A DNA stretch of 64,000 bases from Thermotogota bacterium. GTDB taxonomy: Bacteria; Thermotogota; Thermotogae; Thermotogales; DSM-5069. Location: contig JAKPGA010000005.1 in NCBI GenBank assembly GCA_029551145.1, positions 1 through 64,000 of the forward strand. Reading direction: 5' to 3'. Within the stretch, counting starts at the first letter, position 1. The number at the start of each line of letters is the position of its first letter. This document shows, one piece after another, positions 8,580 to 17,508 of the stretch. A model generated the notes under the pieces. It saw only the letters and a list, made by a program, of their open reading frames with translations. It was not told the DNA's origin and searched no databases. The position numbers and the translations under genes are program-made.

Positions 8580-9783
8580 GCTCTTTTATGCCACTCTCAA
8601 CTATCTGCTTTGTATCTCTTGCAATCACGAGTTCTTCATCCGTTGGTACTATCAATACTGCGACCTTTGAATCTGGTGTGCTGATAACTCTTTCCGTTCC
8701 TTTCACTTGGTTAAGGTTCTTGTCAAGCTTCACACCGAGAAATCCAAGGTATTCGCAAACCTTTTCGCGCACATAAGGTGAATTCTCGCCGACACCCGCC
8801 GTGAAAACTATCGCGTCCACACCGTTCATAGCTGCGGCATAGGCACCTATGTACTTTGCTATTCTGTACACGTAGATGTCGAGTGCCATTTGAGCCATCT
8901 CATTCCCAGAAAAAGCGGCTTCTTCGATATCTCTCATATCTGAACTCACTTGTGACAATCCAAGCATTCCACTTTTCTTGTTGAGTGTATCGTAGACTTT
9001 GTCAACAGGCAGTCCAAGATTCTGCTGCATGTATATGACTATTGCAGGATCTATGTCGCCAGATCTTGTACCCATCACGACACCTTCGAGTGGTGTAAAG
9101 CCCATTGAGGTATCCACAGACTTGCCATGCCTGACGGCAGCTATCGACGCTCCATTACCTAAGTGGCATGTTATCACTTTGAAATCGTAGTAGTCTCTTG
9201 AAAGTATTTCCGCTGCCCTTCTTGAAACATACCTGTGACTTGTGCCATGAAAACCGTATCTCCTGATTCTGTATTTCTCGTAAAACTCATAGGGTATGGG
9301 ATATAAAAAGGCCTTCTTGGGCATAGATTGGTGGAATGCAGTATCAAAGACGCCCACGTTTGGAACGTTCGGAAGCAGTTTCTGAACTGCACGAATTCCC
9401 ATTATGTTTGGTGGGTTGTGTAAAGGTGCCAGATGAACATTCTCTTCTAAGACCCTCATCACTTCATCATCAATCAGCACAGAGCTCGCAAATCTTTCCG
9501 CACCGTGCACAACTCTGTGACCCACAGCACTAATCTCAGACAGGTCTTTGATGACACCTATCTCTGGGTCGAGCAGAACTTCGAGTATCAGCTTCAAGGC
9601 TTCCTCGTGATCTTTCATTGGTTTTTCAATCACGTGTTTGTCGGCATTGACTCTGTGAACCAATCTGCTGCCTTCGATGCCGACTCTTTCTGCGAGTCCC
9701 TTACACAGAACCTTTTCTGTTTTCATATCGACAAATTGGTATTTCACCGATGAGCTACCACAGTTAACAACCAGTATTTTCAC
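8566..9783 (-). CDS. ackA: Acetate kinase
   Basis: The 405-residue protein carries both acetokinase signatures: [10 protein letters not shown] at the N-terminus and the [14 protein letters not shown] block near residue 175. The ASKHA nucleotide-binding segments ([15 protein letters not shown]) are also present. It makes ATP and acetate from acetyl phosphate, the main substrate-level energy step in Thermotoga fermentation. The GTG start at 9783 follows GAGGAGGG. It is the last gene of the long minus-strand run, 13 bases after dprA. No phosphotransacetylase gene is present in the window. Confidence 0.97.
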   Translation of the reverse strand: MKILVVNCGSSSVKYQFVDMKTEKVLCKGLAERVGIEGSRLVHRVNADKHVIEKPMKDHEEALKLILEVLLDPEIGVIKDLSEISAVGHRVVHGAERFASSVLIDDEVMRVLEENVHLAPLHNPPNIMGIRAVQKLLPNVPNVGVFDTAFHQSMPKKAFLYPIPYEFYEKYRIRRYGFHGTSHRYVSRRAAEILSRDYYDFKVITCHLGNGASIAAVRHGKSVDTSMGFTPLEGVVMGTRSGDIDPAIVIYMQQNLGLPVDKVYDTLNKKSGMLGLSQVSSDMRDIEEAAFSGNEMAQMALDIYVYRIAKYIGAYAAAMNGVDAIVFTAGVGENSPYVREKVCEYLGFLGVKLDKNLNQVKGTERVISTPDSKVAVLIVPTDEELVIARDTKQIVESGIKELKLF

Positions 9784-9796
9784 AGGATTCCCTCCT

Positions 9797-10813
9797 CTAA
9801 ACTTTATTGTAATGCCCCGATGGGAATTTCATTATCAAGCCGTTCAACTCGTATTCTGTGAGCTTTGACAAAACTTCGGAAAGCTCCAAATCGAGTTTTT
9901 CAGCAATTTGCTCTGCCAACAATGGCCCTTGACTGAAAATCTGCAAGAAATCATCTTGTTTTTCTTGTTTTGAGGATGATATACCGTAGTATTCCAAAAT
10001 CTGAGATGAATCGGTCAGTGGTATTGCTCCCATCTTCAAGAGCCAGTTGCAACCCTGACTCGTCTGCCTATCTATATCACCTGGCACAGCAAAAACATCT
10101 CTACCCATCTCGGCAGCGATCCTCGCAGTGATCAGAGCGCCACTTTCAACAGGCGCTTCGGTGACAATTGTAGCTCTGCACAGACCGGCGATGATCCTGT
10201 TCCTTGCTGGGAAGTTATGTTTAGCGGCCTTAGTACCAAGAGGATACTCGCTCACGATACAGCCATCTTCGATTATCTTTTCGTAGAGTTTTCTGTTCGA
10301 AGCCGGATAACACACATCGACGCCAGTACCAAGTACTGCTATTGTCCCACCATCGCTTTCGATTGCAATCTGATGCGCGATGCTATCGATTCCAAAGGCC
10401 ATACCACTGACTATTACAAGCCCCGAGCGAGCAAGATCCGGCACGATCTTCTTCGTTACCAATTTCCCGTAGTTAGTCGCGCGTCTTGTACCAACAACTG
10501 CCACGCAATTCTTCTTGAGCAATTGTGTATTACCAAGGCAGAACAAAACAGCCGGTGGAGAAATTGATTGCCTCAACAGTTCAGGATACTCTTCACTCCA
10601 AAAATCTATTATCCTTGCTCCAATCTCTTGGGCCCTTCTTTGCTGATCATTCAGAAAGTCTTCATCGTAATGCGCCTTGAATTTCTCATAACCTTCCATA
10701 AAGTTAGCACTGAGAATTTCATCAATGGAGAGAGAATCAGAAATGATACGCTCGATCTGTTCAACAGAGAGCTTTCCGAAAAAAGAGAGAGCGAAGATTT
10801 CAATTGGACGCAT
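9797..10813 (-). CDS. dprA: DNA-processing protein DprA (Smf)
   Basis: A Rossmann-like DprA domain spans about residues 75-280, with [35 protein letters not shown] and [19 protein letters not shown] as landmarks. A small C-terminal winged-helix-like domain follows. DprA binds incoming single-stranded DNA and loads RecA during natural transformation. The ATG start overlaps rnfB by 14 bases. Linkage to rnf and ackA does not reflect a shared pathway. With comEC, pilT and a pseudopilin elsewhere in the window, it supports a competence capacity, which has been reported for Thermotoga strains. Confidence 0.92.
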   Translation of the reverse strand: MRPIEIFALSFFGKLSVEQIERIISDSLSIDEILSANFMEGYEKFKAHYDEDFLNDQQRRAQEIGARIIDFWSEEYPELLRQSISPPAVLFCLGNTQLLKKNCVAVVGTRRATNYGKLVTKKIVPDLARSGLVIVSGMAFGIDSIAHQIAIESDGGTIAVLGTGVDVCYPASNRKLYEKIIEDGCIVSEYPLGTKAAKHNFPARNRIIAGLCRATIVTEAPVESGALITARIAAEMGRDVFAVPGDIDRQTSQGCNWLLKMGAIPLTDSSQILEYYGISSSKQEKQDDFLQIFSQGPLLAEQIAEKLDLELSEVLSKLTEYELNGLIMKFPSGHYNKV

Positions 10814-11087
10814 TCTTTTGCATGATCTCCTTTATCTTATCTGCCACTCCAGATGGCCTACCAGGTATGCACAGATCGTATGATGCTTTACCTGCAACCA
10901 CTGCCTTCGCATAAGCCTCACAGCCAGCATAACCACAGGCGCCGCAGTTGGCACCAGACAAAACCTGTTTGATCATCTCAACTCTTGGATCTTCCTTCAC
11001 CTCGAATTTCTTCGCCGAATATGCCAAAAAAGCACCAAAGGCAAAGCCAAGAACGGTCAGCAGCAATGTGGAATAAAGCACTGTCAT
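10800..11087 (-). CDS. rnfB: Minimal RnfB: membrane anchor plus one Fe-S domain
   Basis: The protein is only 95 residues. It has an N-terminal transmembrane helix (about 3-24) and one Fe4-type cluster domain with Cys48, Cys51, Cys56 and Cys73 (C-x2-C-x4-C-x16-C). Typical RnfB proteins carry additional ferredoxin domains with eight or more further cysteines after this point; these are absent. The downstream frames hold only dprA, so a frameshift is not the explanation. Position as last gene of rnfCDGEAB and the intact GANCGACGYAGCEAYA block make the assignment firm. Thermotoga maritima also has an RnfB-related protein at this place in the operon. Confidence 0.88.
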   Translation of the reverse strand: MTVLYSTLLLTVLGFAFGAFLAYSAKKFEVKEDPRVEMIKQVLSGANCGACGYAGCEAYAKAVVAGKASYDLCIPGRPSGVADKIKEIMQKNASN

Positions 11088-11096
11088 TCTATCACC

Positions 11097-11672
11097 TCAC
11101 AGTTTTATCAAGCCCTGGAAACCCATGAAAGCCATCGAGATTATGGAAGCCAATATGAGCGCGATCGGAAGCCCTTCGAACGGCTTAGGTAAATCATAGA
11201 GTTCAAGTCTTTCTCTTACACCAGCGAAGATCACCAGTGCGAGCAAAAATCCAAGGCCAGCACCGAGTGCATGAAAAACAGCCTCAAGCAGTGAATAATT
11301 CGCCTGTGCGTTTAACAGGGCAACACCGAGGATAATACAGTTGGTAGTGATGAGCGGTAGATAGATCCCAAGTGCCTCATAAAGTCCGGGACTGTTCTTT
11401 TTCAAAAAGAATTCGACAAATTGAACAAAGGTCGCTATCACAAGTATGAAGACCACAATTTGCAAAAAACTTAGTCCCATAACCACAAGCAATTTGTTCA
11501 CGAGCCATGTTATCACCGACGACATGACAAGCACAAATGTCGCAGCAAATCCCATCCCCACGGCCGTATCCATTTTCTTCGAAACGCCAAGAAATGGACA
11601 GATGCCCAGAAATCTTATGAACACATAGTTGTTGACTAACAAGGCAGAAAAGAGTATTAAAAAGACTCTCAT
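11097..11672 (-). CDS. rnfA: Rnf complex membrane subunit RnfA
   Basis: This six-helix subunit has 191 residues. It carries the conserved half-motifs FIRFLGICPFLGVS near the N-terminus and TTNCIILGVALL in the middle; their cysteines lie within the membrane and bind the intramembrane iron centre shared with RnfE. It is one half of the RnfA/RnfE pseudo-symmetric core that links ferredoxin oxidation to Na+ or H+ movement. The start overlaps the rnfE stop by four bases. Hydrophobicity, length and order in the operon all agree. Confidence 0.95.
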   Translation of the reverse strand: MRVFLILFSALLVNNYVFIRFLGICPFLGVSKKMDTAVGMGFAATFVLVMSSVITWLVNKLLVVMGLSFLQIVVFILVIATFVQFVEFFLKKNSPGLYEALGIYLPLITTNCIILGVALLNAQANYSLLEAVFHALGAGLGFLLALVIFAGVRERLELYDLPKPFEGLPIALILASIISMAFMGFQGLIKL

Positions 11673-12280
11673 TTCTGTTCACCTCTTTGTTTACGCTTCA
11701 TTCCTATGAAAGAGAAAAGCGCAGCCAAAAGTCCAAGAGTCATATAACCACCGGGGGGCAGTATCATCGCAAAGATGTTGAAGGCCTTACCCCACAGATG
11801 CAATCCAAAGATCGTTCCGTTACCAAGAATCTCTCTGATGCTGCCCAGAAGAACCAGTGACCCAGTGAATCCCAGACCAACACCAAGACCGTCCAGAAAG
11901 GATGCCCACACATTGTTCTTGGAAGCAAAGGCTTCGGCACGCCCCATGATTATGCAGTTAACCGCTATCAAGGGAATGAACAGTCCAAGTGTCTTCCACA
12001 GATCGTAGATGAAGGCGTGCATCAACAGATCAAGAATGGTGCCAAAGGTCGCTATAACAGTTATGAATATCGGGATTCTGAGATTCTTCGGGACACCTTT
12101 CCTAATAGAAGAGATGACCGCATTCGACAATGCCAACACAGTTGTCGCGGCAAGTCCCATTCCAAGCCCGTTGATCGCACTTGTAGTAACTGCCAGGGTG
12201 GGACACATTCCAAGTACCTGAACATATGTGGGATTTTCTTTGAAGAAACCCTTTGTGAATTCCTTCAGATTGTTCATCAT
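11669..12280 (-). CDS. rnfE: Rnf complex membrane subunit RnfE
   Basis: This 203-residue paralogue of RnfA has the inverted-topology equivalents of the conserved cysteine motifs: VLGMCPTLAVTTSA near residue 25 and IAVNCIIMGRAEAFA near 110. It belongs to the NqrD/RnfE family and forms the symmetric membrane core with RnfA. A GGGGGTGA site precedes two consecutive ATG codons (12280 and 12277); the second has the better spacing. Four-base overlaps exist on both sides, so expression is tightly coupled with rnfG and rnfA. Confidence 0.95.
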   Translation of the reverse strand: MMNNLKEFTKGFFKENPTYVQVLGMCPTLAVTTSAINGLGMGLAATTVLALSNAVISSIRKGVPKNLRIPIFITVIATFGTILDLLMHAFIYDLWKTLGLFIPLIAVNCIIMGRAEAFASKNNVWASFLDGLGVGLGFTGSLVLLGSIREILGNGTIFGLHLWGKAFNIFAMILPPGGYMTLGLLAALFSFIGMKRKQRGEQK

Positions 12281-12945
12281 TTCACCCCCGACTTCAGGTA
12301 GGTGAGCATGGCATTGATTGCATTTGCAACTGCTCTTGGAGTTATGGTCGCGCCGGTCATCACGTCACTGACCTTGACAATCCCTTTTTCCTTTGCCTCT
12401 TCAGGTGATAGACTCGACAGACCGGCATCTTTATCAACTCGAAGACCATTTTCAAGGGCAGATGGTTCGATCGGGTAGAACCTCTTTTGAATATCCTCTT
12501 CACCTATTCTCGCGCCAAGCCCCGGTGTCTCCTGTGAATAATCTGTCACACGAATCGAAAAAAGCATAAAACCTTCGGGCTTTTTGACAAAGCTTGCTAC
12601 AACAGAAACCGCACCACCATAACCTACAGCCGAGCCGCTCAGCACATAAACCGTTCCCATCTGCGAGTCAAATCGATATACCGGCGAGTAGACTTTGCCA
12701 TTGCTGTCCTGAAAAACTACCTTTGCCTCATCTTTTGTCTGTGCGACAACTGATTTGACCTTTTCCAAAGGTACAATATACTCTCCTTGTTCGTTTTTCA
12801 TAACTGCCTCTATAGCCTCGAATTTCTTTCCAAGTTCTGTTACCGCTATTCGATCCTTAGTGATTGTGTACACCAAACCAAGCGCAAAACCAGCTATAGC
12901 GCAGTAAACAAGCAGGACAAATCCGGTTTTCACATAATCTTTCAT
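12277..12945 (-). CDS. rnfG: Rnf complex FMN subunit RnfG
   Basis: One N-terminal transmembrane helix (about 6-28) is followed by an extracytoplasmic FMN-binding domain, 222 residues in all. The covalent flavinylation motif is TGATIT, with Thr200 the expected FMN-phosphate acceptor. The ETPGLGARI loop is also conserved. RnfG carries electrons on the outer face of the complex between the RnfA/E centre and RnfD. Covalent attachment needs an ApbE flavin transferase, and no apbE gene is in this window. Confidence 0.95.
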   Translation of the reverse strand: MKDYVKTGFVLLVYCAIAGFALGLVYTITKDRIAVTELGKKFEAIEAVMKNEQGEYIVPLEKVKSVVAQTKDEAKVVFQDSNGKVYSPVYRFDSQMGTVYVLSGSAVGYGGAVSVVASFVKKPEGFMLFSIRVTDYSQETPGLGARIGEEDIQKRFYPIEPSALENGLRVDKDAGLSSLSPEEAKEKGIVKVSDVMTGATITPRAVANAINAMLTYLKSGVK

Positions 12946-13916
12946 GATTTCACCTCACCAAAGATCTTCGGTTTGAAGGCACGATCTATCAGCGGAGTCA
13001 AGGCATTCATCAAAAGTATTGCCAAAGACACACCTTCCGGGTAGCCCGCGAAGTATCTTATGATCATCGTGATAAGTCCGCATCCCAAGCCAAAAACTGC
13101 TTGACCCTTGATAGTCATTGGACTTGTGACCATGTCGGTAGCCATGAACAGCGCGCCCAGGAAAAGGCCGCCGCTCAGGATATGAAACAACGGTGTGCCG
13201 AATTTGTCGGCATTTATGAGATAGAACAAGCCTGAGAAGAGAAAGACTGTTCCTATATAAGACAAGGGAATGATGGGACTGACCCTTCCTTTGTACAGAA
13301 GATAGGCAAACCCAATTATCAACAACAGTACACTTGTTTCGCCTATACATCCGCCTATGTTTCCAAAGAAGAGATCTTTGTAACTAAACTTGCTCAGAGC
13401 CTGTGTCAAACCCTGCTGTTTCAAAGTACCAAGTGGTGTTGCCGATGTCAAAACGTCCCATGGAGATTTTGAAAAAGACATGAGCGGGTTGATCCATCTT
13501 GTCATCAACGTCGGAAAAGAAATCAAAAGAAAGACCCTTCCAACCAACGCAGGGTTGAATATGTTTTGACCAATTCCCCCGAAAGCCTGTTTTGCCACAC
13601 CAATTGCCACCAGTATACCAATCAACAAAAGCCACCAAGGAGCCGTTGGTGGAAGGTTCATGGCAAGCAACAGGCCTGTAACCGCAGCACTGAAGTCTGG
13701 CACAAACTCCTTCTGCTTTCTGAGAACTTTGACTATGAACCACTCTATCATCTCGGCAATGAAAGCACCAAAAATGCACAAGAAGAGCACGTACCAGCCA
13801 AAAAACAAAGCAGCTCCAGCGACAGCCGGTGCAAGGGCTATCAGGACATCGATCATAATGCTCCTTACTGAGTCTTCACTTCTTATGTGAGGTGCATCTT
13901 TGACCATCAATTTCAT
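12942..13916 (-). CDS. rnfD: Rnf complex membrane subunit RnfD
   Basis: This 324-residue multi-pass protein of the NqrB/RnfD family has an FMN attachment motif TSATPL, with Thr160 the likely covalent site, and the C-terminal MATDMVTSPMT and GYPEGVSLAILLMNALTP blocks. It is the ion-translocating partner in the complex; T. maritima Rnf has been shown to be Na+-dependent. The start overlaps rnfC by four bases and the end overlaps rnfG by four. Confidence 0.95.
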   Translation of the reverse strand: MKLMVKDAPHIRSEDSVRSIMIDVLIALAPAVAGAALFFGWYVLFLCIFGAFIAEMIEWFIVKVLRKQKEFVPDFSAAVTGLLLAMNLPPTAPWWLLLIGILVAIGVAKQAFGGIGQNIFNPALVGRVFLLISFPTLMTRWINPLMSFSKSPWDVLTSATPLGTLKQQGLTQALSKFSYKDLFFGNIGGCIGETSVLLLIIGFAYLLYKGRVSPIIPLSYIGTVFLFSGLFYLINADKFGTPLFHILSGGLFLGALFMATDMVTSPMTIKGQAVFGLGCGLITMIIRYFAGYPEGVSLAILLMNALTPLIDRAFKPKIFGEVKS

Positions 13917-15229
13917 TTTTTACCACCTCTCAAAGCTTGATAAACCTTCTTAGCAAGCTTTATGGCTCGCACGTGGTCTATCTTTGAAGGACAAACATAG
14001 GCACATGAACCACACTCTATGCAGCTGAACAGTCCTTCTTCGACCGCATCGTCATATCTTCTTTTGTTTGCGAGTAGATATAACAAATACGGTTGCAATC
14101 CCATTGGACACGCAAATACACATTTGCTACATCTGATGCATGACTTCTGCACATATTCTTTCTCCTTCAGCAATACAGTTATGCCGCTCGTACCTTTCAT
14201 GATGGGTATATCGAGTCTGTTTATGGCTATTCCAGTCATTGGCCCGCCAAGAATCACTCTTTCTGCCTCTTCTTTGATTCCTCCAGCGTGTTTCAAAAGT
14301 TCTTCCACGGTGGTGCCTATCCTGGCAACAACATTGATGGGTTTGTTTACACCTTCCCCGCTTATCGTTATCCCTCTTTGAACAAGTGGTTTTCTATCTA
14401 CCACAGCTTCTTTTATCGCGACAACGGTTTGCACATTCTGAACCACAACGCCAACGTCCATTGGAAGACCGCCAACAGGCACCTTTCTGCCAGTGATGGA
14501 GTATATGAGTTGTTTTTCTGCTCCCTGCGGGTATTTGGTTTTCAAAAGCTTCAGTTCGATCTGATCTGAGTTCAAAATAGATTTCAACTGGTTGTATGCA
14601 TCGACCTTGTTCGATTCAATACCGATGTAAGCTTTTTGAACTTGTAGTATCTTCATGACTATCTTCACACCCAAGATCAGATCTTGTGCTCTCTCGAGCA
14701 TCAGTCTGTGGTCGACTGTCAGATAAGGTTCACACTCGGCGGCGTTTACAATGAACGTGTCTATTTTCTTGTCGGCTGGCGGAGAAAGTTTGACGTGGGT
14801 TGGAAACATGGCTCCGCCAAGACCAACTATCCCGGCTCTTTTGACCACATCGACAAGCTGTTCCTTCGAAAGATTTTCCCAATCTGAATGCTCCAGATAC
14901 TGCCACTCGTCATCGGCGGTCCTCTGTATGACTATTGCCTCCATCGGCCTACCTTGTATAGGGTGGTATATCTTGTCTACCTTTTTTACAACACCGGTTA
15001 GCGGCGAGTGAACATACGCCGATATGAAACCTCCTGGCTCTGCAATGACCTGCCCGGTTTTGACTTGGTCATTTTCCTTCACAACACACTTTGCAGGTGC
15101 TCCTGCATGATTTGAGAGAAACACATAAGCGATCTCTGGTAGTTGAAGGTAAGATAGTCCGGCTTCTTTTGCCAGCTCCTTTTTCTCAGGAGGGTGAATA
15201 CCTCCCCTAAAACTCAGCAACCTCACCAT
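13913..15229 (-). CDS. rnfC: Rnf complex NADH-binding Fe-S subunit RnfC
   Basis: The 438-residue protein begins with the RnfC N-terminal domain (SFRGGIHPPEKK) and has an NuoF-like nucleotide/FMN region (GLGGAMFPTHVKL, VNAAECEPYLTVDHRLM). Two C-terminal [4Fe-4S] motifs follow, CIRCSKCVFACP and CIECGSCAYVCP. It passes electrons to NAD+ on the cytoplasmic side. It is the first rnf gene in the order C-D-G-E-A-B, the usual order in Clostridia. Its start overlaps the radical SAM gene by seven bases. Confidence 0.95.
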   Translation of the reverse strand: MVRLLSFRGGIHPPEKKELAKEAGLSYLQLPEIAYVFLSNHAGAPAKCVVKENDQVKTGQVIAEPGGFISAYVHSPLTGVVKKVDKIYHPIQGRPMEAIVIQRTADDEWQYLEHSDWENLSKEQLVDVVKRAGIVGLGGAMFPTHVKLSPPADKKIDTFIVNAAECEPYLTVDHRLMLERAQDLILGVKIVMKILQVQKAYIGIESNKVDAYNQLKSILNSDQIELKLLKTKYPQGAEKQLIYSITGRKVPVGGLPMDVGVVVQNVQTVVAIKEAVVDRKPLVQRGITISGEGVNKPINVVARIGTTVEELLKHAGGIKEEAERVILGGPMTGIAINRLDIPIMKGTSGITVLLKEKEYVQKSCIRCSKCVFACPMGLQPYLLYLLANKRRYDDAVEEGLFSCIECGSCAYVCPSKIDHVRAIKLAKKVYQALRGGKK

Positions 15230-16128
15230 TTCACCTCCCGCAACAACTCCATTTCCTTGAGAAGTTCTTGTGAATGTATGTTGTAAAGTGGTTCGCCAGG
15301 CCTTTCGTTATAATATGGCCTTGAACAATCTGGGCATCCGCTTGTCAAAAGAGCATTGCTCGCATCGTCTGGAATTTGTTTGAAACCAATCGTATGATCT
15401 TCATTGAAAACTATGAGATCTTCCCTGCCTGTGAATATCAAATACCTTGACAGTTGAATCTTTCTGTACCTCTCAACAGATGGCCTGGCGGCGTTGTGCA
15501 AAACAGTGCCTTTCATGGGCATGAAGGCAAACAGCGCCACCCGAATGCCAAGCGAGTACATCTTTTTCATAAGCCTCACAACTTCCACGTCTGTTTCACC
15601 CATGCCAACAATTATGTGGGTTGAGATCCTGTTGGGGAAGAAAACTGAGGAATTTTCAAGGAGTTTCAATGTTTGATGAAAACTTCCGCCCCTGATTTTC
15701 GAAAACAGTTTTTCACCCACAACATCTAAAGCAATACTAACTCTATCTGCACCGAGCTCGAAATACTCCGCCACCTCATCCATGTTCTGTGCACGAACAG
15801 AGACCGAGATAGCCTTACTGGTTTTTTGGAGTTCTTTCAGAAGTTGCCTAAGATCTTCGCGGTAACCTTTATAGGAAACGGCCTGAATGCAAACCCTCTT
15901 GAAGTTACTAGTTCTTATTAATTCGGTGATCTGCTCTGTCTGAACCTTCTCCCAGATTACGCGACTCAAAAACTTCTGGTCTGTCCTGGATTGAAACGCA
16001 TGTGTGCAATACAAACAATTGAACTGACATCTTCCATCGAGCATCAAATAAGCTGTCTTCAGCTGAAGTCTTTCCCCTCTGCGCAACCCCAGTTCGTACA
16101 GTGTCCCAACCGATGCTCTGAGTGTCAA
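15223..16128 (-). CDS. Radical SAM protein of unknown function
   Basis: This 301-residue radical SAM barrel has the cluster motif CQFNCLYC (C-x3-C-x2-C) at residues 34-41. A late pair, SGCPDCSRPYYNERPGE near residue 265, could bind a second metal or cluster. Overall form resembles the biotin synthase/lipoyl synthase class, but no substrate motif is recognised. The TTG start at 16128 follows GGAGATGA and overlaps the pseudopilin stop (TTGA). It is coupled to rnfC by a seven-base overlap. A role in Rnf maturation is possible only by position. Confidence 0.65.
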   Translation of the reverse strand: MTLRASVGTLYELGLRRGERLQLKTAYLMLDGRCQFNCLYCTHAFQSRTDQKFLSRVIWEKVQTEQITELIRTSNFKRVCIQAVSYKGYREDLRQLLKELQKTSKAISVSVRAQNMDEVAEYFELGADRVSIALDVVGEKLFSKIRGGSFHQTLKLLENSSVFFPNRISTHIIVGMGETDVEVVRLMKKMYSLGIRVALFAFMPMKGTVLHNAARPSVERYRKIQLSRYLIFTGREDLIVFNEDHTIGFKQIPDDASNALLTSGCPDCSRPYYNERPGEPLYNIHSQELLKEMELLREVKW

Positions 16129-16409
16129 TTTCTATCATCTCCGACCTGATAGACATATATTTTCTCACTGGACTTCAAATCAATCTTACCACTTGCATAT
16201 TGTATGTCAAAACTGTTCACTTGTTCGGGAATTTCGGCATTCATGACCTTCCTTACCAGAATATTGACAGCAGTGCGTTTTGATAGATCTGTTTCGTAAG
16301 ATTTTTGCAAAAGAATTCTTTGATGCGAAATAGTTGAAAACGCCATCGCCGCTACTATGCTTATCAGTAAAAGCCCGATGATCATGTCCAACATCAGAAA
16401 GCCTCTCAC
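16125..16409 (-). CDS. Pseudopilin-like protein with type III prepilin leader
   Basis: Starting at the GTG at 16409 gives the short leader M-R-G followed by FLMLDMIIGLLLISIVAAM, the class III prepilin signal with cleavage after Gly3. AGGAG lies eight bases upstream. A further upstream GTG (16430) would give an atypical leader and is not preferred. The usual Glu at mature position 5 is Asp here. The globular part is only about 70 residues, so this is a minor pseudopilin rather than a major pilin. No assembly genes adjoin it; pilT lies about 36 kb away. Confidence 0.6.
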   Translation of the reverse strand: MRGFLMLDMIIGLLLISIVAAMAFSTISHQRILLQKSYETDLSKRTAVNILVRKVMNAEIPEQVNSFDIQYASGKIDLKSSEKIYVYQVGDDRN

Positions 16410-16461
16410 AGGGCAAGCTCCTATGAACACGATTGTACTGAATTTTCAAGAATCGTTATTC

Positions 16462-17502
16462 TCAGAATTGTGTAAAGAAATACGACGCGATCAGTATGAT
16501 ACCCAAAACCATCAGGGTCATCAGAAATGCCAGCAGAAAGTCCGACCCATTGTGTTCAGTTCTGCTCTTCAGCTGTGGTTTTTGCGCCTTCTCTTTTATG
16601 ACACCATTTTCCTGCACCATCTGGGATATCTTGTCTTCCCATTTTTGCTGCTGCATGGAGCTGACCTTTTCCTCGAATCTGTTCTGTTCAGACATGATTT
16701 TGACAGACTTTGGCACAATGCCCCTTGCCATGATCCCTTCTCCCATGTCCACCTTTATCAAGAAATACTCCTGTTTTTTTCCTCTCACCAGTTCCTTACC
16801 GACGAGAGTACCGGAGAGTGGCACAATATTGCCTCTATCTGAGAAGTGCTTTGGATAAAGACTTCGCAGTTTTTCCAGATTCTGTGGGTTTCTCACATTG
16901 AAGACAACAAAGAACAGTGGATCGCCCAAATCAAACTCAACGAGAGTTCTTCCTCTTATTGGATCGACAAGAGGAAAAATCTCTGGCAATTCGGATATGT
17001 CAGGTCTCTTGAGAAGCTCAGCCAAGCCTTCATCGTCAAATTCCTCCCACAGCTGCATGAAATTCTCCGCGGAAATCTCTTCGTAGTTCACCTGCTTGAA
17101 GTCGACGGTCACTTCTATCTTTGGTGCCCATTCTTTGAAGATCTCTGAAACAATGTACTGAACAAGATCGATGTCTTTATCTTGAACGGCGGCGGTGATC
17201 TCCGCACCGAAAATCTGAGAACCTTTTCTGGAAATGTAGCTTGAAAGGTAATTCATAAACTCGCGTGACAGATCGGAACTCTCTGGAATCTGAGCGAAAA
17301 CTTTGGTTTTCATTTCGTTGAAGGACTTCATGAATTTGGCATACTCAAGGGAAAGATCAATATTCAGATAACTTGAATATCTACTTGGTAGAACGACTAA
17401 GTCATACTCAGGCTGTTCGTTGGCCTTCCCAAAGAGAAACCCAATGCCTTCTTCTGCGGTTACACGGCTTTTCAAGCGGTACTTCACTAAGTAAAAGTCC
17501 AA
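16462..17502 (-). CDS. Tail-anchored cytoplasmic protein, function unknown
   Basis: This 346-residue protein has no signal peptide, no recognised domain and a single C-terminal transmembrane helix (LLAFLMTLMVLGIILIASYFF), so it should sit on the cytoplasmic face as a tail-anchored protein. A charged, coiled-coil-like stretch precedes the anchor (about 265-315). The TTG start at 17502 lies six bases after the glgC stop, with GGGAG overlapping that stop. I do not recognise the family; by position it appears to be a Thermotogales gene linked with glgC and rnf. Confidence 0.55.
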   Translation of the reverse strand: MDFYLVKYRLKSRVTAEEGIGFLFGKANEQPEYDLVVLPSRYSSYLNIDLSLEYAKFMKSFNEMKTKVFAQIPESSDLSREFMNYLSSYISRKGSQIFGAEITAAVQDKDIDLVQYIVSEIFKEWAPKIEVTVDFKQVNYEEISAENFMQLWEEFDDEGLAELLKRPDISELPEIFPLVDPIRGRTLVEFDLGDPLFFVVFNVRNPQNLEKLRSLYPKHFSDRGNIVPLSGTLVGKELVRGKKQEYFLIKVDMGEGIMARGIVPKSVKIMSEQNRFEEKVSSMQQQKWEDKISQMVQENGVIKEKAQKPQLKSRTEHNGSDFLLAFLMTLMVLGIILIASYFFTQF

Positions 17503-17508
17503 AAACTC

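Noticed and set aside
10700-10813. Frameshift joining rnfB to missing ferredoxin domains
   Set aside because: All frames after 10800 were inspected; only dprA coding sequence follows, and no cysteine motif typical of ferredoxin is present.
16410-16430. Pseudopilin start at GTG 16430
   Set aside because: This would add seven residues before the short prepilin leader, while AGGAG is correctly spaced for the GTG at 16409.
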